Assembly (NCBI GenBank): GCA_964625855.1 | Contig: CAZVFC010000005.1 | Location: 199,258 to 263,257 of the forward strand | Reading direction: 5' to 3' | Source of the DNA: JAPLUA01 sp964625855 | GTDB lineage: Bacteria > Verrucomicrobiota > Verrucomicrobiia > Limisphaerales > UBA8199 | Length of the DNA: 64,000 bases | Part shown: positions 34,864 to 45,028 of the stretch, in pieces | Layout of the letters: each line of letters starts with the position of its first letter | How positions within the stretch are numbered: the stretch's first letter is position 1 | Made by a program: the position numbers and the translations under genes | The notes under the pieces: generated by a model | What the model saw: the letters and a program-made list of their open reading frames with translations, nothing else | Told to the model about the DNA's origin: nothing | The model's database searches: none

Positions 34864-35667
34864 ATGAGAGGACCGTTTTTTCTTAACCACAAGCCCCTGC
34901 GGCCGGGGGAGCCGCAGCGGGCGTTTACCCTGATCGAACTGCTGGTCGTGATCGCCATTATCGCCATTCTCGCGGCCCTGCTGCTCCCCGCGCTAGCCCG
35001 GGCCAGGGAGAAAGCGTTGCGGATCAGTTGCCTCAACAACACCAAGCAAATCGGGATCGGCAGCCAACTCTACTCCGAGGACGACTCCAAGCGGCGGTTA
35101 ACGGGCACGCTCATGACCACGCCCAATGGGCAGCAGGGCGATGATGACCTGAACTGGCTGTACGGATTTGGCGGCAGTTCGCAGAGCTACATCCGAAGCG
35201 TGAAGACCTTCATTTGCCCAACCACCAGGAATCGTGTGGAGGTCACCAACAAGTACACGGTTCTGATCAACGGGCAGGTCCTGGAAAAGCTAAGGGACCT
35301 GGAAGACAATGCCTCCAGCAAGGATGACACCTCAGGCCACAGCTACGAAGTGTTTGGTTGCTGGCATAACAGTCCCAGTTTCCCTAGAAAGACCCAGAGT
35401 TCCGTGGCGACGTACGTCCATCAGAAAGGCGACTTCCAGGGTCAGATTGCGGGGCCCAGCCAAACCTTTATCCTGATTGATATGATGGAACCGCATGGAG
35501 CCCCTTGGAATCATGAGAACTGGCCCAATCCCTACGACAACCATGGCAAGGAAGGGGGTCACGCAGCTTTCGCCGATGGGCATTCAGAATGGATTGGCAA
35601 GGCAAAGTGGAACATGCGCTACGAGTTGTCCGAAGACTCAGGCCGGACAACGAAGGCGTTTAACTGA
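34864..35667 (+). CDS. Prepilin-like protein with type II/IV N-terminal methylation motif
   Basis: RAFTLIELLVVIAIIAILAA is the class III prepilin signal, with cleavage expected before F and methylation there; the following helix continues LLLPALARAREKAL. The C-terminal half contains HAAFADGHSEW, matching the H-x-x-F-x-DGH signature that closes many pseudopilin-like proteins (DUF1559-like) in Verrucomicrobiota and Planctomycetota. The ATG at 34864 gives the shorter leader; a start at 34813 is possible. It lies 52 bases after the repeat protein. These proteins are abundant in this group; whether they form filaments is unknown. Confidence 0.88.
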   Translation: MRGPFFLNHKPLRPGEPQRAFTLIELLVVIAIIAILAALLLPALARAREKALRISCLNNTKQIGIGSQLYSEDDSKRRLTGTLMTTPNGQQGDDDLNWLYGFGGSSQSYIRSVKTFICPTTRNRVEVTNKYTVLINGQVLEKLRDLEDNASSKDDTSGHSYEVFGCWHNSPSFPRKTQSSVATYVHQKGDFQGQIAGPSQTFILIDMMEPHGAPWNHENWPNPYDNHGKEGGHAAFADGHSEWIGKAKWNMRYELSEDSGRTTKAFN

Positions 35668-35766
35668 ACAATACCGGGGGGCGCACCCGATCGTCATCTC
35701 GTTCATGCCTGTTAGCCTTTGACGAAAGCGCCCCAAATTCCCTGCTGCACCCGAATACTCCCGACT

Positions 35767-36945
35767 ATGATGTCACGTTTCCGCTTCTTTCCGCTCAAGA
35801 ACCTGGGGCTCATGAGCCTGCCCTTGGCGGTCCTCGTCATCACGCTGAAGGCCCAGGAGGCAAAACCCCCACCCGCCCCGCAGGCGGTTCAGTCCGCGGA
35901 GGCCGAACCGGGCGACGAGGAGGCTGCAGCGGTCAAGCCCCCCAAGCTCGATTGCGACTGGCTGCCGTTCCCCGACACCGCGAAGTTCAAGGTCCTGGGG
36001 CTCCACTGGTTCGACGACAACCAGCCGAATCTATATCGGATGCCCAAGGCCCAGTTCGAATCCCTGCCCAAGGGGGTGCGGGCGCGATCGAGATGCCCTT
36101 CGGGTGGGCGGATTCTGCTCAAGTGCGACACTTCGCAACTGGGACTTAAAGTCCTGCCGCACACTAAAGGCGCCCTCAAGGGATTCGACGTGTATGTCAA
36201 CGGCCGCTTTGTCCGCTCGGCGGCAGCCGAGGAGCCTCAGGTGGAGACGGAAGTGGTTCTATTCCGCGAATTGGACCGGAAGGAAAAGGAGATCGTCATC
36301 TATCTACCATACCACCAGGAGGTTCGCGTTCGGGCGATCGGGGTGGATAAGGACACCAAGGTCAGCGCGCCCGGCCACCAGTACGCCAAACCCCTGCCGG
36401 TGGTGTTCTACGGATCATCGGTCTGTCAGGGCAACGGGGCGCTCAAGCCCGGAATGACCTACCCGGCCAAGCTGTGCCGCGATCTGAACCTCGATTTCGT
36501 CAACCTCGGCTTCGGCGGCGCCGGCAAGGCCGAGCCGAACGTGGTGGACCTGGTCAACTCCATCCCCGCGTGCTGCTATATCTTCGATCTGGGAAAGTCC
36601 TATGGGATGCAGGACGGCACGGCTTTCAGGAAGATGCTGGGGACCGTGCGCAAGTCGCACCCGGATGCCCCCCTGTTCTGCCTCACTCCCATAACGTCGG
36701 CCCGGGAAGTCTATAGCGCGAGCTATGCGGAACGCAGCCAGCACACGCGCGACGCAATGCGGGATGCCGCCAAGGAGTTCATCCGGTCCGGTCAGAAAGC
36801 TGTCTATCTCCTCGAGGGCACGGACCTGCTGGGATTTGACGAGCATGATGGGCTGTCGCGAGACGGCGTGCATCCGACCGATTATGGTTACAGCCTGATC
36901 GCCGGGAAACTGCTGCCCGTAACCAGGAAGGCCCTCGGGCTTTGA
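35767..36945 (+). CDS. Secreted SGNH/GDSL-type hydrolase
   Basis: A signal peptide from MMSRFRFFPLKNLGLMSLPL is followed by a beta-rich N-terminal domain (residues about 60 to 220). The SGNH domain follows: LPVVFYGSSVCQGNGA (block I serine), VNLGFGGAGKAEPN (block II glycine) and DGVHPTDYGY (block V Asp and His). The block III Asn is less clear. This two-domain arrangement is that of carbohydrate esterases acting on plant or algal polymers. The protein is 392 residues from the chosen start at 35767, which begins the signal peptide. It follows the prepilin-like gene by 99 bases. Confidence 0.85.
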   Translation: MMSRFRFFPLKNLGLMSLPLAVLVITLKAQEAKPPPAPQAVQSAEAEPGDEEAAAVKPPKLDCDWLPFPDTAKFKVLGLHWFDDNQPNLYRMPKAQFESLPKGVRARSRCPSGGRILLKCDTSQLGLKVLPHTKGALKGFDVYVNGRFVRSAAAEEPQVETEVVLFRELDRKEKEIVIYLPYHQEVRVRAIGVDKDTKVSAPGHQYAKPLPVVFYGSSVCQGNGALKPGMTYPAKLCRDLNLDFVNLGFGGAGKAEPNVVDLVNSIPACCYIFDLGKSYGMQDGTAFRKMLGTVRKSHPDAPLFCLTPITSAREVYSASYAERSQHTRDAMRDAAKEFIRSGQKAVYLLEGTDLLGFDEHDGLSRDGVHPTDYGYSLIAGKLLPVTRKALGL

Positions 36946-37106
36946 ATGAAACCGCCCCGCCCTCAACCGATGTCGGTCCCGGGCTTGTTGCTGGCACATG
37001 GCTGCAGTTCGCGACAGCCTCCTGATCCATCCACGAACCCATGCGAGAGCCGCAGGCTTTCGATTTGCATAGCCTCATTGAATCCTATAATCACTCACCA
37101 GCTAGT

Positions 37107-38465
37107 ATGAACCAGAACATGAATCGGCGGCAGTTCCTCGGCACCACCGCGATCGCCGGCGCGGGAGCCACTCTCAGCTTATCGCAGGTCGTCCGGGCGC
37201 AGAACAGCGGCGCGGGCGCAGGCGACAAACCCGCCCTGCTCGGCGGCAGACCCGTCCGCACCCGCCCGCCGCGCGACTGGCCCATTGTGGACGAGCGCGA
37301 GGACAAAGCCATGCTGGATACCGTGCGCAGCGGGAAGTGGTTCCGCGGCAACGGCAAGAACGTGTCTCGGTTCGAGGAGACCTACGCCAAGGCCACCGGC
37401 GCGAAGAACTGCCTTGCCACCAACAGCGGGACCAGCGCCCTCTTCACTTCACTGGCGGCGGTGGGCGTTGAGGCGGGCGACGAGGTTATTGTTGCTCCCT
37501 ACACCTTCATCGCCACGGTGAACGTGATTCTGCTGCACCACGCGCTGCCGATCTTCGTGGACAGCGACCCCGAGACGATCCAGATAGATGCACGCAAGAT
37601 CGAGGCCGCGATTACCGAGCGCACCACGGCGATCATTCCCGTACACCTGGGCGGCTCCGCCGCCGACCTCGACACCATCCTCGCCGTGGCGAAGAAGCAC
37701 AAGCTGCCGGTGATCGAGGACGCCTGCCAATCCCATCTTGGCCAGTGGCGTAGCCGTTGCCTCGGCACCTGGGGCGACACCGGCTGCTTCAGCTTCCAGG
37801 CCAGCAAGAACCTTAACTGCGGCGATGGCGGCGCCATCCTCACCAACAGCGAAGAGTTAGCCGACCAGTGCTATTCGTTCCACAACCAGTGCCGGCCCCG
37901 CCGGGGCGGCGGCGAAGTAGCCTCCCGAAGCAATCGAGGCGGCAATTTGCGCATGACGGAGTTCCAGGCCGCCATCCTGCTCGCGCAGATGACGCGGCTT
38001 GAGGAGCAGATGAAGACCCGCGAGCAGAACGCTGCTTACCTGCGGAGCCTGCTGCAGGAGATTCCGGGCATTCTGCCAGCCAGGATGTATGAGGGCTGCA
38101 CGCGGAACGCCTACCACCTGTTCATGTACCGCTACCAGAAGGAGCAGTTCGCCGGCATGCCGCGGAAACGCTTCCTGGAGGCGCTCAAAGCGGAGGGCGT
38201 GCCCTGCAACCCTGGCTACGGCAGGCTGAACAAGGAAGCCTTCATCAAGCGGTCCCTCGCCTCCCGCTCTTGGCAGCGCCTGTTCCCGGCCGACACGCTG
38301 GCCAAATGGGAGGAACGCACCGAATGCCCGGCCAACGATAAGATGTCCGAAGAAGCCGCCTGGTTCACCCAGACGACGCTGCTCGGGCCGCGCGCCGACA
38401 TGGACCAGATGGCCGAAGCCATCCGCAAGATTCAGAAGCACGCGGGCGACCTGGCCAAGGCTTAG
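37107..38465 (+). CDS. DegT/DnrJ/EryC1-family protein with a twin-arginine signal
   Basis: MNQNMNRRQFLGTTAIAGAG with SLSQVVRAQ is a twin-arginine signal peptide. The mature enzyme has the DegT fold: TNSGTSALFTSL, VIVAPYTFIATVNVIL, LPVIEDACQSHLGQW with the PLP-ring aspartate, and CFSFQASKNLNCGDGGAI with the Schiff-base lysine. These enzymes normally use UDP- or dTDP-keto sugars in the cytoplasm, so an exported copy is odd. Export as a folded PLP holoenzyme through Tat would be consistent. I chose the ATG at 37107 because it starts the Tat signal. It stands alone, with no sugar-nucleotide genes beside it. Confidence 0.9.
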   Translation: MNQNMNRRQFLGTTAIAGAGATLSLSQVVRAQNSGAGAGDKPALLGGRPVRTRPPRDWPIVDEREDKAMLDTVRSGKWFRGNGKNVSRFEETYAKATGAKNCLATNSGTSALFTSLAAVGVEAGDEVIVAPYTFIATVNVILLHHALPIFVDSDPETIQIDARKIEAAITERTTAIIPVHLGGSAADLDTILAVAKKHKLPVIEDACQSHLGQWRSRCLGTWGDTGCFSFQASKNLNCGDGGAILTNSEELADQCYSFHNQCRPRRGGGEVASRSNRGGNLRMTEFQAAILLAQMTRLEEQMKTREQNAAYLRSLLQEIPGILPARMYEGCTRNAYHLFMYRYQKEQFAGMPRKRFLEALKAEGVPCNPGYGRLNKEAFIKRSLASRSWQRLFPADTLAKWEERTECPANDKMSEEAAWFTQTTLLGPRADMDQMAEAIRKIQKHAGDLAKA

Positions 38466-38764
38466 CGATCCGGGCGGGCGTCCTCGCTGACGCCGAGAGC
38501 CTGGCCGGCTTCACGCATCCGCTTCTGCGCGAAGGACCGAGGCAGGACGGCCTCGCGATCCTCGTTACCGAGTTGGTTGATGGCTTCGTCGAGTTGAGGG
38601 GCCATTTCGGACCGGAGCGGGGCAACTTCAGCAGGAGTAGGTTCCAGAGCGATGGCCACCAGCAATCGCAGGCTCCCAGCCACCAGCACCGGCGTGACCA
38701 CGGCGTCACCCCGGCGATATACCGGTGAGGCTCCCATGGGCAGCGATCCACATGGGAGCCTCAC
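38462..38764 (-). pseudogene. ECF sigma-factor region 4 fragment
   Basis: The C-terminal 45 codons read QLDEAINQLGNEDREAVLPR and QKRMREAGQALGVSEDA. This matches the region 4 helix-turn-helix of sigma-70-like factors (LDEALxxLxxxDRxAVLLRFFxxxxxREVGxALGxSEDA). The frame stops just where the recognition helix would continue, and regions 2 and the linker are absent upstream, where a perfect inverted repeat lies instead. The stop overlaps the end of the DegT gene on the other strand. It is a decayed sigma factor. Confidence 0.55.
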
Positions 38765-38766
38765 CG
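38723..38766. repeat. Perfect inverted repeat, 16-base arms
   Basis: GGTGAGGCTCCCATG (38724 to 38738) and its exact reverse complement (38751 to 38765) are separated by 12 bases; one more C-G pair extends the stem. There is no T-run, so it is not a typical terminator. It interrupts the sigma-factor fragment. Confidence 0.85.
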
Positions 38767-38908
38767 TAGTCCCTCCGGGGAGTCACCGTCGCGTCGTCGT
38801 AGCCAGTCCTGGGATGGTGCCGGGGCTGTGTGGGGGGCAGTGGCCGGATCCGGCCCAGCGAGTGGCTATGGTGACCGTCGGTGGTACTGACGAAAAACGC
38901 CCCCGCCA

Positions 38909-39808
38909 TCATTCCCGACCCAGGTCAAACTTGATCCAGGTATGGGAGCCGGTCTTGCGGTTCCGCATTTCGACTTCCGCCAGTTGATAGTCACCGGCGA
39001 CCTTTTCGAGGTTCACCGGGTCGAAGAGCTTGATCAACTCGTTGCGCTCGTCGTAGGCGTCGGCATGGACGATCCCGTGAGGGCTTTCGATGATGACCCA
39101 GGATACGACGCGGGCGTAGCCGCCGGGCGCAGGATTCCGGGTGATGCTTTCCAGTACGTAGCAGAACTTGCTGTGGCGCATTTCCTTGCGCAACAGGCGT
39201 TGCTCCGGCCAATGGAGGAATTCGAGGCCCAGGTCGGCGACCCAGAAATCCGAGCCGGCGAAGGGGATCATTGTTTGGGCTGGGGTCAGCTCCCGGGCGC
39301 CGGCGTTCGTGGTGGCGGAATCGCCGCGCTGGATGAGCCGGTACTGGTTGGGCCGGTTGTCGGCACGAATGACGACGAGCTGCTCGCCGCCCGCGCCGCC
39401 GGCGGGGTCAAGGGTTTCGTAGATACTCAGCCAGTTAGTCGGCGTGCAGACGATCTCAAACCGGGCCGGGATTTCGCGCACGTTGCCGTCGCGGTCCCGG
39501 ATTCGCACCTGGCCGGTGTTGGTGGCGGATTGGTCTGGTCTTTGGGCCAGGAGCTCCGCGACGAGCGCCCGAGCCTCGGCCTTGGCTTGCGCCGGGTCCA
39601 GCGGCGGGGGGCGCAGGCCGCCCTGGCGTTGAGCACAGGTAACGGTGGGCAAGCCGAGCAGGAGCAGAAACAGGCAGAGCCCCGCAGGCTGAAAGCTGAA
39701 GGCCGAAGCCCGAGAACCGGCGAGCAACCTCGCGGTCCGGGAGACTCGGCGCCTGGTTTTCGGCCGCCCCCCGCATTCGTCCATTGGGCTCTGGTGTCTC
39801 TTGGTCAT
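38909..39808 (-). CDS. Secreted LolA-like outer-membrane lipoprotein-sorting family protein
   Basis: After a long basic leader and a hydrophobic segment (GLCLFLLLLGLPTVTCAQ), the product has the LolA-like fold of PF17131. The evidence is QVRIRDRDGNVREIPARFEIV, MIPFAGSDFWVADLGLEFLHWPEQRLLR and the final repeat of beta strands YARVVSWVIIESPHGIVHAD, DYQLAEVEMRNRKTGSHTWI. These periplasmic proteins bind hydrophobic ligands; several sit beside RND-type exporters, but none is present here. It lies 23 bases downstream of lon on the same strand, suggesting co-transcription. Length 299 includes about 55 residues of leader. Confidence 0.78.
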   Translation of the reverse strand: MTKRHQSPMDECGGRPKTRRRVSRTARLLAGSRASAFSFQPAGLCLFLLLLGLPTVTCAQRQGGLRPPPLDPAQAKAEARALVAELLAQRPDQSATNTGQVRIRDRDGNVREIPARFEIVCTPTNWLSIYETLDPAGGAGGEQLVVIRADNRPNQYRLIQRGDSATTNAGARELTPAQTMIPFAGSDFWVADLGLEFLHWPEQRLLRKEMRHSKFCYVLESITRNPAPGGYARVVSWVIIESPHGIVHADAYDERNELIKLFDPVNLEKVAGDYQLAEVEMRNRKTGSHTWIKFDLGRE

Positions 39809-39831
39809 TCGTCCTTAGTTCTTCCCGGTTC

Positions 39832-42228
<2,397 letters not shown>

Positions 42229-42285
42229 GATCGCGCCATTCTAAGACTTAGATGCCGCCGCCCGGAAAAAAATTCGGCGAAGAAG

Positions 42286-42702
42286 CTAAACTCCCTCGGC
42301 AACAGGCACCTTGGTATTCTTGGATTGCCGATGTGCCACGGGCACATCAATCCGCAGAAATCCGTTCAAATAGGCCGCTTTGGCCTGGCTCAGATCATAC
42401 CCCTCCGGCAGTTCCAAAAGGCTCTCGAAGGGACCATAATTGATCTCCATCACCAGGAAGCTGGCCTTGGCCGACCGGCACCCGTCCGGTCGGTTGCCGC
42501 TGATGCGCAGCCGGTTGCCCTCCACGGTAATCTCCAAATGCTCGCTCCGCATCCCGGCCAGTTCCACTTTCACCACGAGGCCGCCCTCGTTCTCATAAAC
42601 GTCCGTGTTGGGCACCCAATGCGGCCGCCCCGACGTTTCATGACCGCTCAACACCGAGCGAGTCACAAAGTGCACAGACGAACTAACTTTGCACATGGCC
42701 AT
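42286..42702 (-). CDS. Small heat-shock protein (Hsp20/alpha-crystallin)
   Basis: The 138-residue product has an alpha-crystallin domain: WVPNTDVYENEGGLVVKVELAG at the start, LEITVEGNRLRISGNR in the middle, the strand FLVMEINYGPFESLLELPEG, and AAYLNGFLRIDVPV near the end, the conserved A-x-x-x-x-GVL-like motif. It is an ATP-independent chaperone that holds unfolding proteins. It sits 57 bases upstream of lon, a natural pairing of holding chaperone and protease. Another in-frame start two codons inside is possible. Confidence 0.93.
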   Translation of the reverse strand: MAMCKVSSSVHFVTRSVLSGHETSGRPHWVPNTDVYENEGGLVVKVELAGMRSEHLEITVEGNRLRISGNRPDGCRSAKASFLVMEINYGPFESLLELPEGYDLSQAKAAYLNGFLRIDVPVAHRQSKNTKVPVAEGV

Positions 42703-42753
42703 CTTCGCGAAGCGGATCTTATTTCAGTCTGGCGGGGGTACGCAAGCGCGTTC

Positions 42754-42960
42754 TTACCTCATTCTAACTCGCATTTCCGCACGCTGCCCTTTGCGGGCGC
42801 GGAAAACGATCGAACCCTGGGGCGCCGATTGGGGGGCGCCGCCACAGCCGCAATGAGCTGCTCTCGCAAAACTGAACTTGCGCTGCCGAACCTTGCTCCA
42901 CACCAGCAAAACCACGGTGGAAGCAACGATCACGAGCGACACCAACTGTTGCCAATCCAT
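42754..42960 (-). CDS. Small membrane protein with a cysteine pair (HCGCGG)
   Basis: A 68-residue protein with an N-terminal membrane helix (LVSLVIVASTVVLLVWS), a basic stretch (KVRQRKFSFARA), then HCGCGG and a C-terminal SIVFRARKGQRAEMRVRMR. The arrangement resembles FeoB-associated cysteine-rich membrane proteins. It lies 51 bases upstream of the Hsp20 gene. No function is assigned; the cysteines could bind a metal. Confidence 0.55.
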   Translation of the reverse strand: MDWQQLVSLVIVASTVVLLVWSKVRQRKFSFARAAHCGCGGAPQSAPQGSIVFRARKGQRAEMRVRMR

Positions 42961-43157
42961 GAGGGCAACATAACCTCAAATGCGCGCGACGCAACAAATG
43001 ATTTGCTCTGAAAGCCTTGTATTTATTGCGGTTTGCTGAGCAAAATCGGCAAAGCCTTTTCGCGACCTCCCCGCTGCCTAAAAGCATCGCCGGCATTGCC
43101 GACGGAACCGGTACCGGCTACCCGCCCAATCGGAACGGCGCCTCGGGCAGGGGGGTG

Positions 43158-43877
43158 TCATGGCCCTGACGATTCGGGGTTCCGGGCGCCATGTTCCTCC
43201 GCCAGCGCGGCGTACCAAACGGTATTTGCCCATTCGCCGTGCAGCAGGTGATCCTTCACGAATTCTCCTTCGCGCCGCAGGCCGAGTCTTTCGAACAGGC
43301 GACAGGCGGCAACATTCCGGCTGTCACAAGAGGCGCTCACACGGTGGAGCCTGATGCCTTCCAAGCAAAACCCCATTAGCGCCTGGAGCGCCTCCGCGGC
43401 GAAGCCTTGGCGCTGAAAGTTCCGATTCAGGTAGATGCTGAGCCGGGCCTGGGAACGGTGGGGCTCGGTGATCGTCAGTCCGATGTAGCCGATCAGCTTG
43501 GTCTTTTCCCGCTCCTCGATGGCGAGGCAGAAGGTTTGGTTCGGGGTCGTGAGTTTGACGTGGTAGTCATTCTCCAGCCAGCGCAGGATCTCGTCTTCAT
43601 CCAGCGGCCGGCCTTCCGTGTAGCGGAACAGTTCCTCATCCGCCATCAACTCCATCAGGTCCTTCCAATCGCCCGGCTCGAACCTTCTGATCGTAAGCCG
43701 GGCGGTACTGATCGGCAGAGGAATGGCTTTGCCGAGCTGGCTGCCATCGTCGGGCACAATGAGACTCTCGAAACAGTCGGGGCAAGCCTGTGCCAGACCG
43801 GCGTTTTCCTGCGGGAAAGAAACCTGGGTGCCGCAGTGAGGACACTTGAAATCAATGAAACTATCTTCGGTGATCAT
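43158..43877 (-). CDS. GNAT N-acetyltransferase with N-terminal zinc ribbon
   Basis: Residues 10 to 40 contain two CxxC pairs (CPHCGTQVSFP and ACPDCFESLI), a zinc ribbon. The rest is a RimJ/RimL-like GNAT domain: LTIRRFEPGDWKDLMELM, FCLAIEEREKTKLIGYIGLTI, RNFQRQGFAAEALQALMGF with the acetyl-CoA loop (R-x-x-G-x-A), and NVAACRLFERLGLRREGEF. The ATG at 43877 starts at MITEDSFIDFKCPHCG; the longer frame to 43955 is unlikely. Substrate may be an N-terminal or side-chain amine. The fusion of a zinc ribbon to the GNAT is unusual. Confidence 0.85.
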   Translation of the reverse strand: MITEDSFIDFKCPHCGTQVSFPQENAGLAQACPDCFESLIVPDDGSQLGKAIPLPISTARLTIRRFEPGDWKDLMELMADEELFRYTEGRPLDEDEILRWLENDYHVKLTTPNQTFCLAIEEREKTKLIGYIGLTITEPHRSQARLSIYLNRNFQRQGFAAEALQALMGFCLEGIRLHRVSASCDSRNVAACRLFERLGLRREGEFVKDHLLHGEWANTVWYAALAEEHGARNPESSGP

Positions 43878-44026
43878 GATATGCGGTGGTATGTTCGGGG
43901 TATGTTGTGCTGCCTTGCGCTCCTGGTCGCGACCGGCGGCGCGGCGCGCGGCCAAGAGGGCGAGTGACTTTGGTGGCGTCCCGCCGTGCTTTCGGCTGAT
44001 GCCGGGGTGGGCAGGAGCCAGGGGGA

Positions 44027-44332
44027 TCAGTCCTCCATCAGGGACGCCATATCGCCCACCGGACGGCTGAACGTAGCCTTGGCGGGTGTAACCACCAGGG
44101 TATCGGCGGTCTGGGGGATGCTTCGGGAGATTGCCGCGGCGGGCAAGGCCACCACAAATACGGCCGAGCCGAGGACGGTTGCCACAAAGCAGCCGGGGCG
44201 AACGATCAGGACGTCGGCAACCACCTCCAACGGTCCGCTATCCGTGGACGCCGCGCATGGGGTCACGCTCCCGAGGCTCACCGCCAATACGCACAACAGA
44301 GTCAGTAGTTTCGTTTTCATTTGTCTCATCAT
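44027..44332 (-). CDS. Small exported or membrane protein of unknown function
   Basis: The protein begins with a signal peptide (MKTKLLTLLCVLAVSLGSVTPCAA, from the methionine at 44320; starts at 44332 and 44329 are alternatives). It has one further hydrophobic segment (CFVATVLGSAVFVVALPAAAI) and a C-terminal KATFSRPVGDMASL. The pattern occurs in small Verrucomicrobiota and proteobacterial membrane proteins without known function. Confidence 0.6.
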   Translation of the reverse strand: MMRQMKTKLLTLLCVLAVSLGSVTPCAASTDSGPLEVVADVLIVRPGCFVATVLGSAVFVVALPAAAISRSIPQTADTLVVTPAKATFSRPVGDMASLMED

Positions 44333-44522
44333 TCAGCGGCAGGTTCCGCGTTCTGTCCAACACAATTTAGCCGCTTTCCCCTCAACAAACCATGAGTAAA
44401 CCACCGAACAAGAATCAGCCTAACCCGAATACCGGTCGGAAATTCACGGTAATAGGACTTTGATATTCACCCGCCCGTGAGCGTATTCATTTCGTGGCAG
44501 TCGCGGCCAACCGCAAGCCTGC

Positions 44523-44924
44523 TTAGGTCACGCTCGGCGCCTGGCGGAAGCCGTCGAGCCAATGGCGCAGGCTCAGTATCGGATGCTGCCACAACATCCG
44601 CGGACCGGCGTAGCGCATCACTTCCCTAACGTGTTCGCGCCGGGCAGGCTTGTAGCAATGCACTGGACACTTGGCGCAAACGGGTTTCGCGGGACCAAAC
44701 CGGCACCGATCCAGACGCACGGCGGCATATTGGAGCAATCCCTGGCACTCGGGGCACAGCGCCTCACGGGTGGAGTGGTGATCTCGGCAGTAGCGGGTGA
44801 TCATCGCTCCGATCGTCTCCCACTCGCGGGCAAGCCGCTTGTCGGCAAAACGCGGTCCGGCTGCTTTGCGGTCTGGCGCCGCTGACCCCGGGCCAGGCGA
44901 TTCAATGGTGTCCATTGCCGTCAT
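44523..44924 (-). CDS. Nitrous-oxide-stimulated-promoter family protein (PF11756, YgbA-like)
   Basis: The 133-residue product has the cysteine pattern of this family: ITRYCRDHHSTREALCPECQ, RLDRCRFGPAKPVCAKCPVHCY and REVMRYAGPRMLWQHPIL. The family has been linked to nitrogen-oxide-responsive regulons, and the cysteines probably bind a metal. It is divergent from the WbsX-like gene that starts at 45029. Its first 25 residues are not conserved, so the start could be further inside. Confidence 0.85.
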   Translation of the reverse strand: MTAMDTIESPGPGSAAPDRKAAGPRFADKRLAREWETIGAMITRYCRDHHSTREALCPECQGLLQYAAVRLDRCRFGPAKPVCAKCPVHCYKPARREHVREVMRYAGPRMLWQHPILSLRHWLDGFRQAPSVT

Positions 44925-45028
44925 CGTCTGATGCTATTCTCGTTGGCAGATACGCGCGCCGCCTTGATGCCGGTCAAGGTTTTGCATTTACTCCCATCAT
45001 CAGGCCACATAGGGTCTCCACCGCCCTT

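Noticed and set aside
42961..43157. Regulatory RNA between the cysteine-rich gene and the GNAT gene
   Set aside because: The gap has no clear stem-loop conservation or promoter that I could support.
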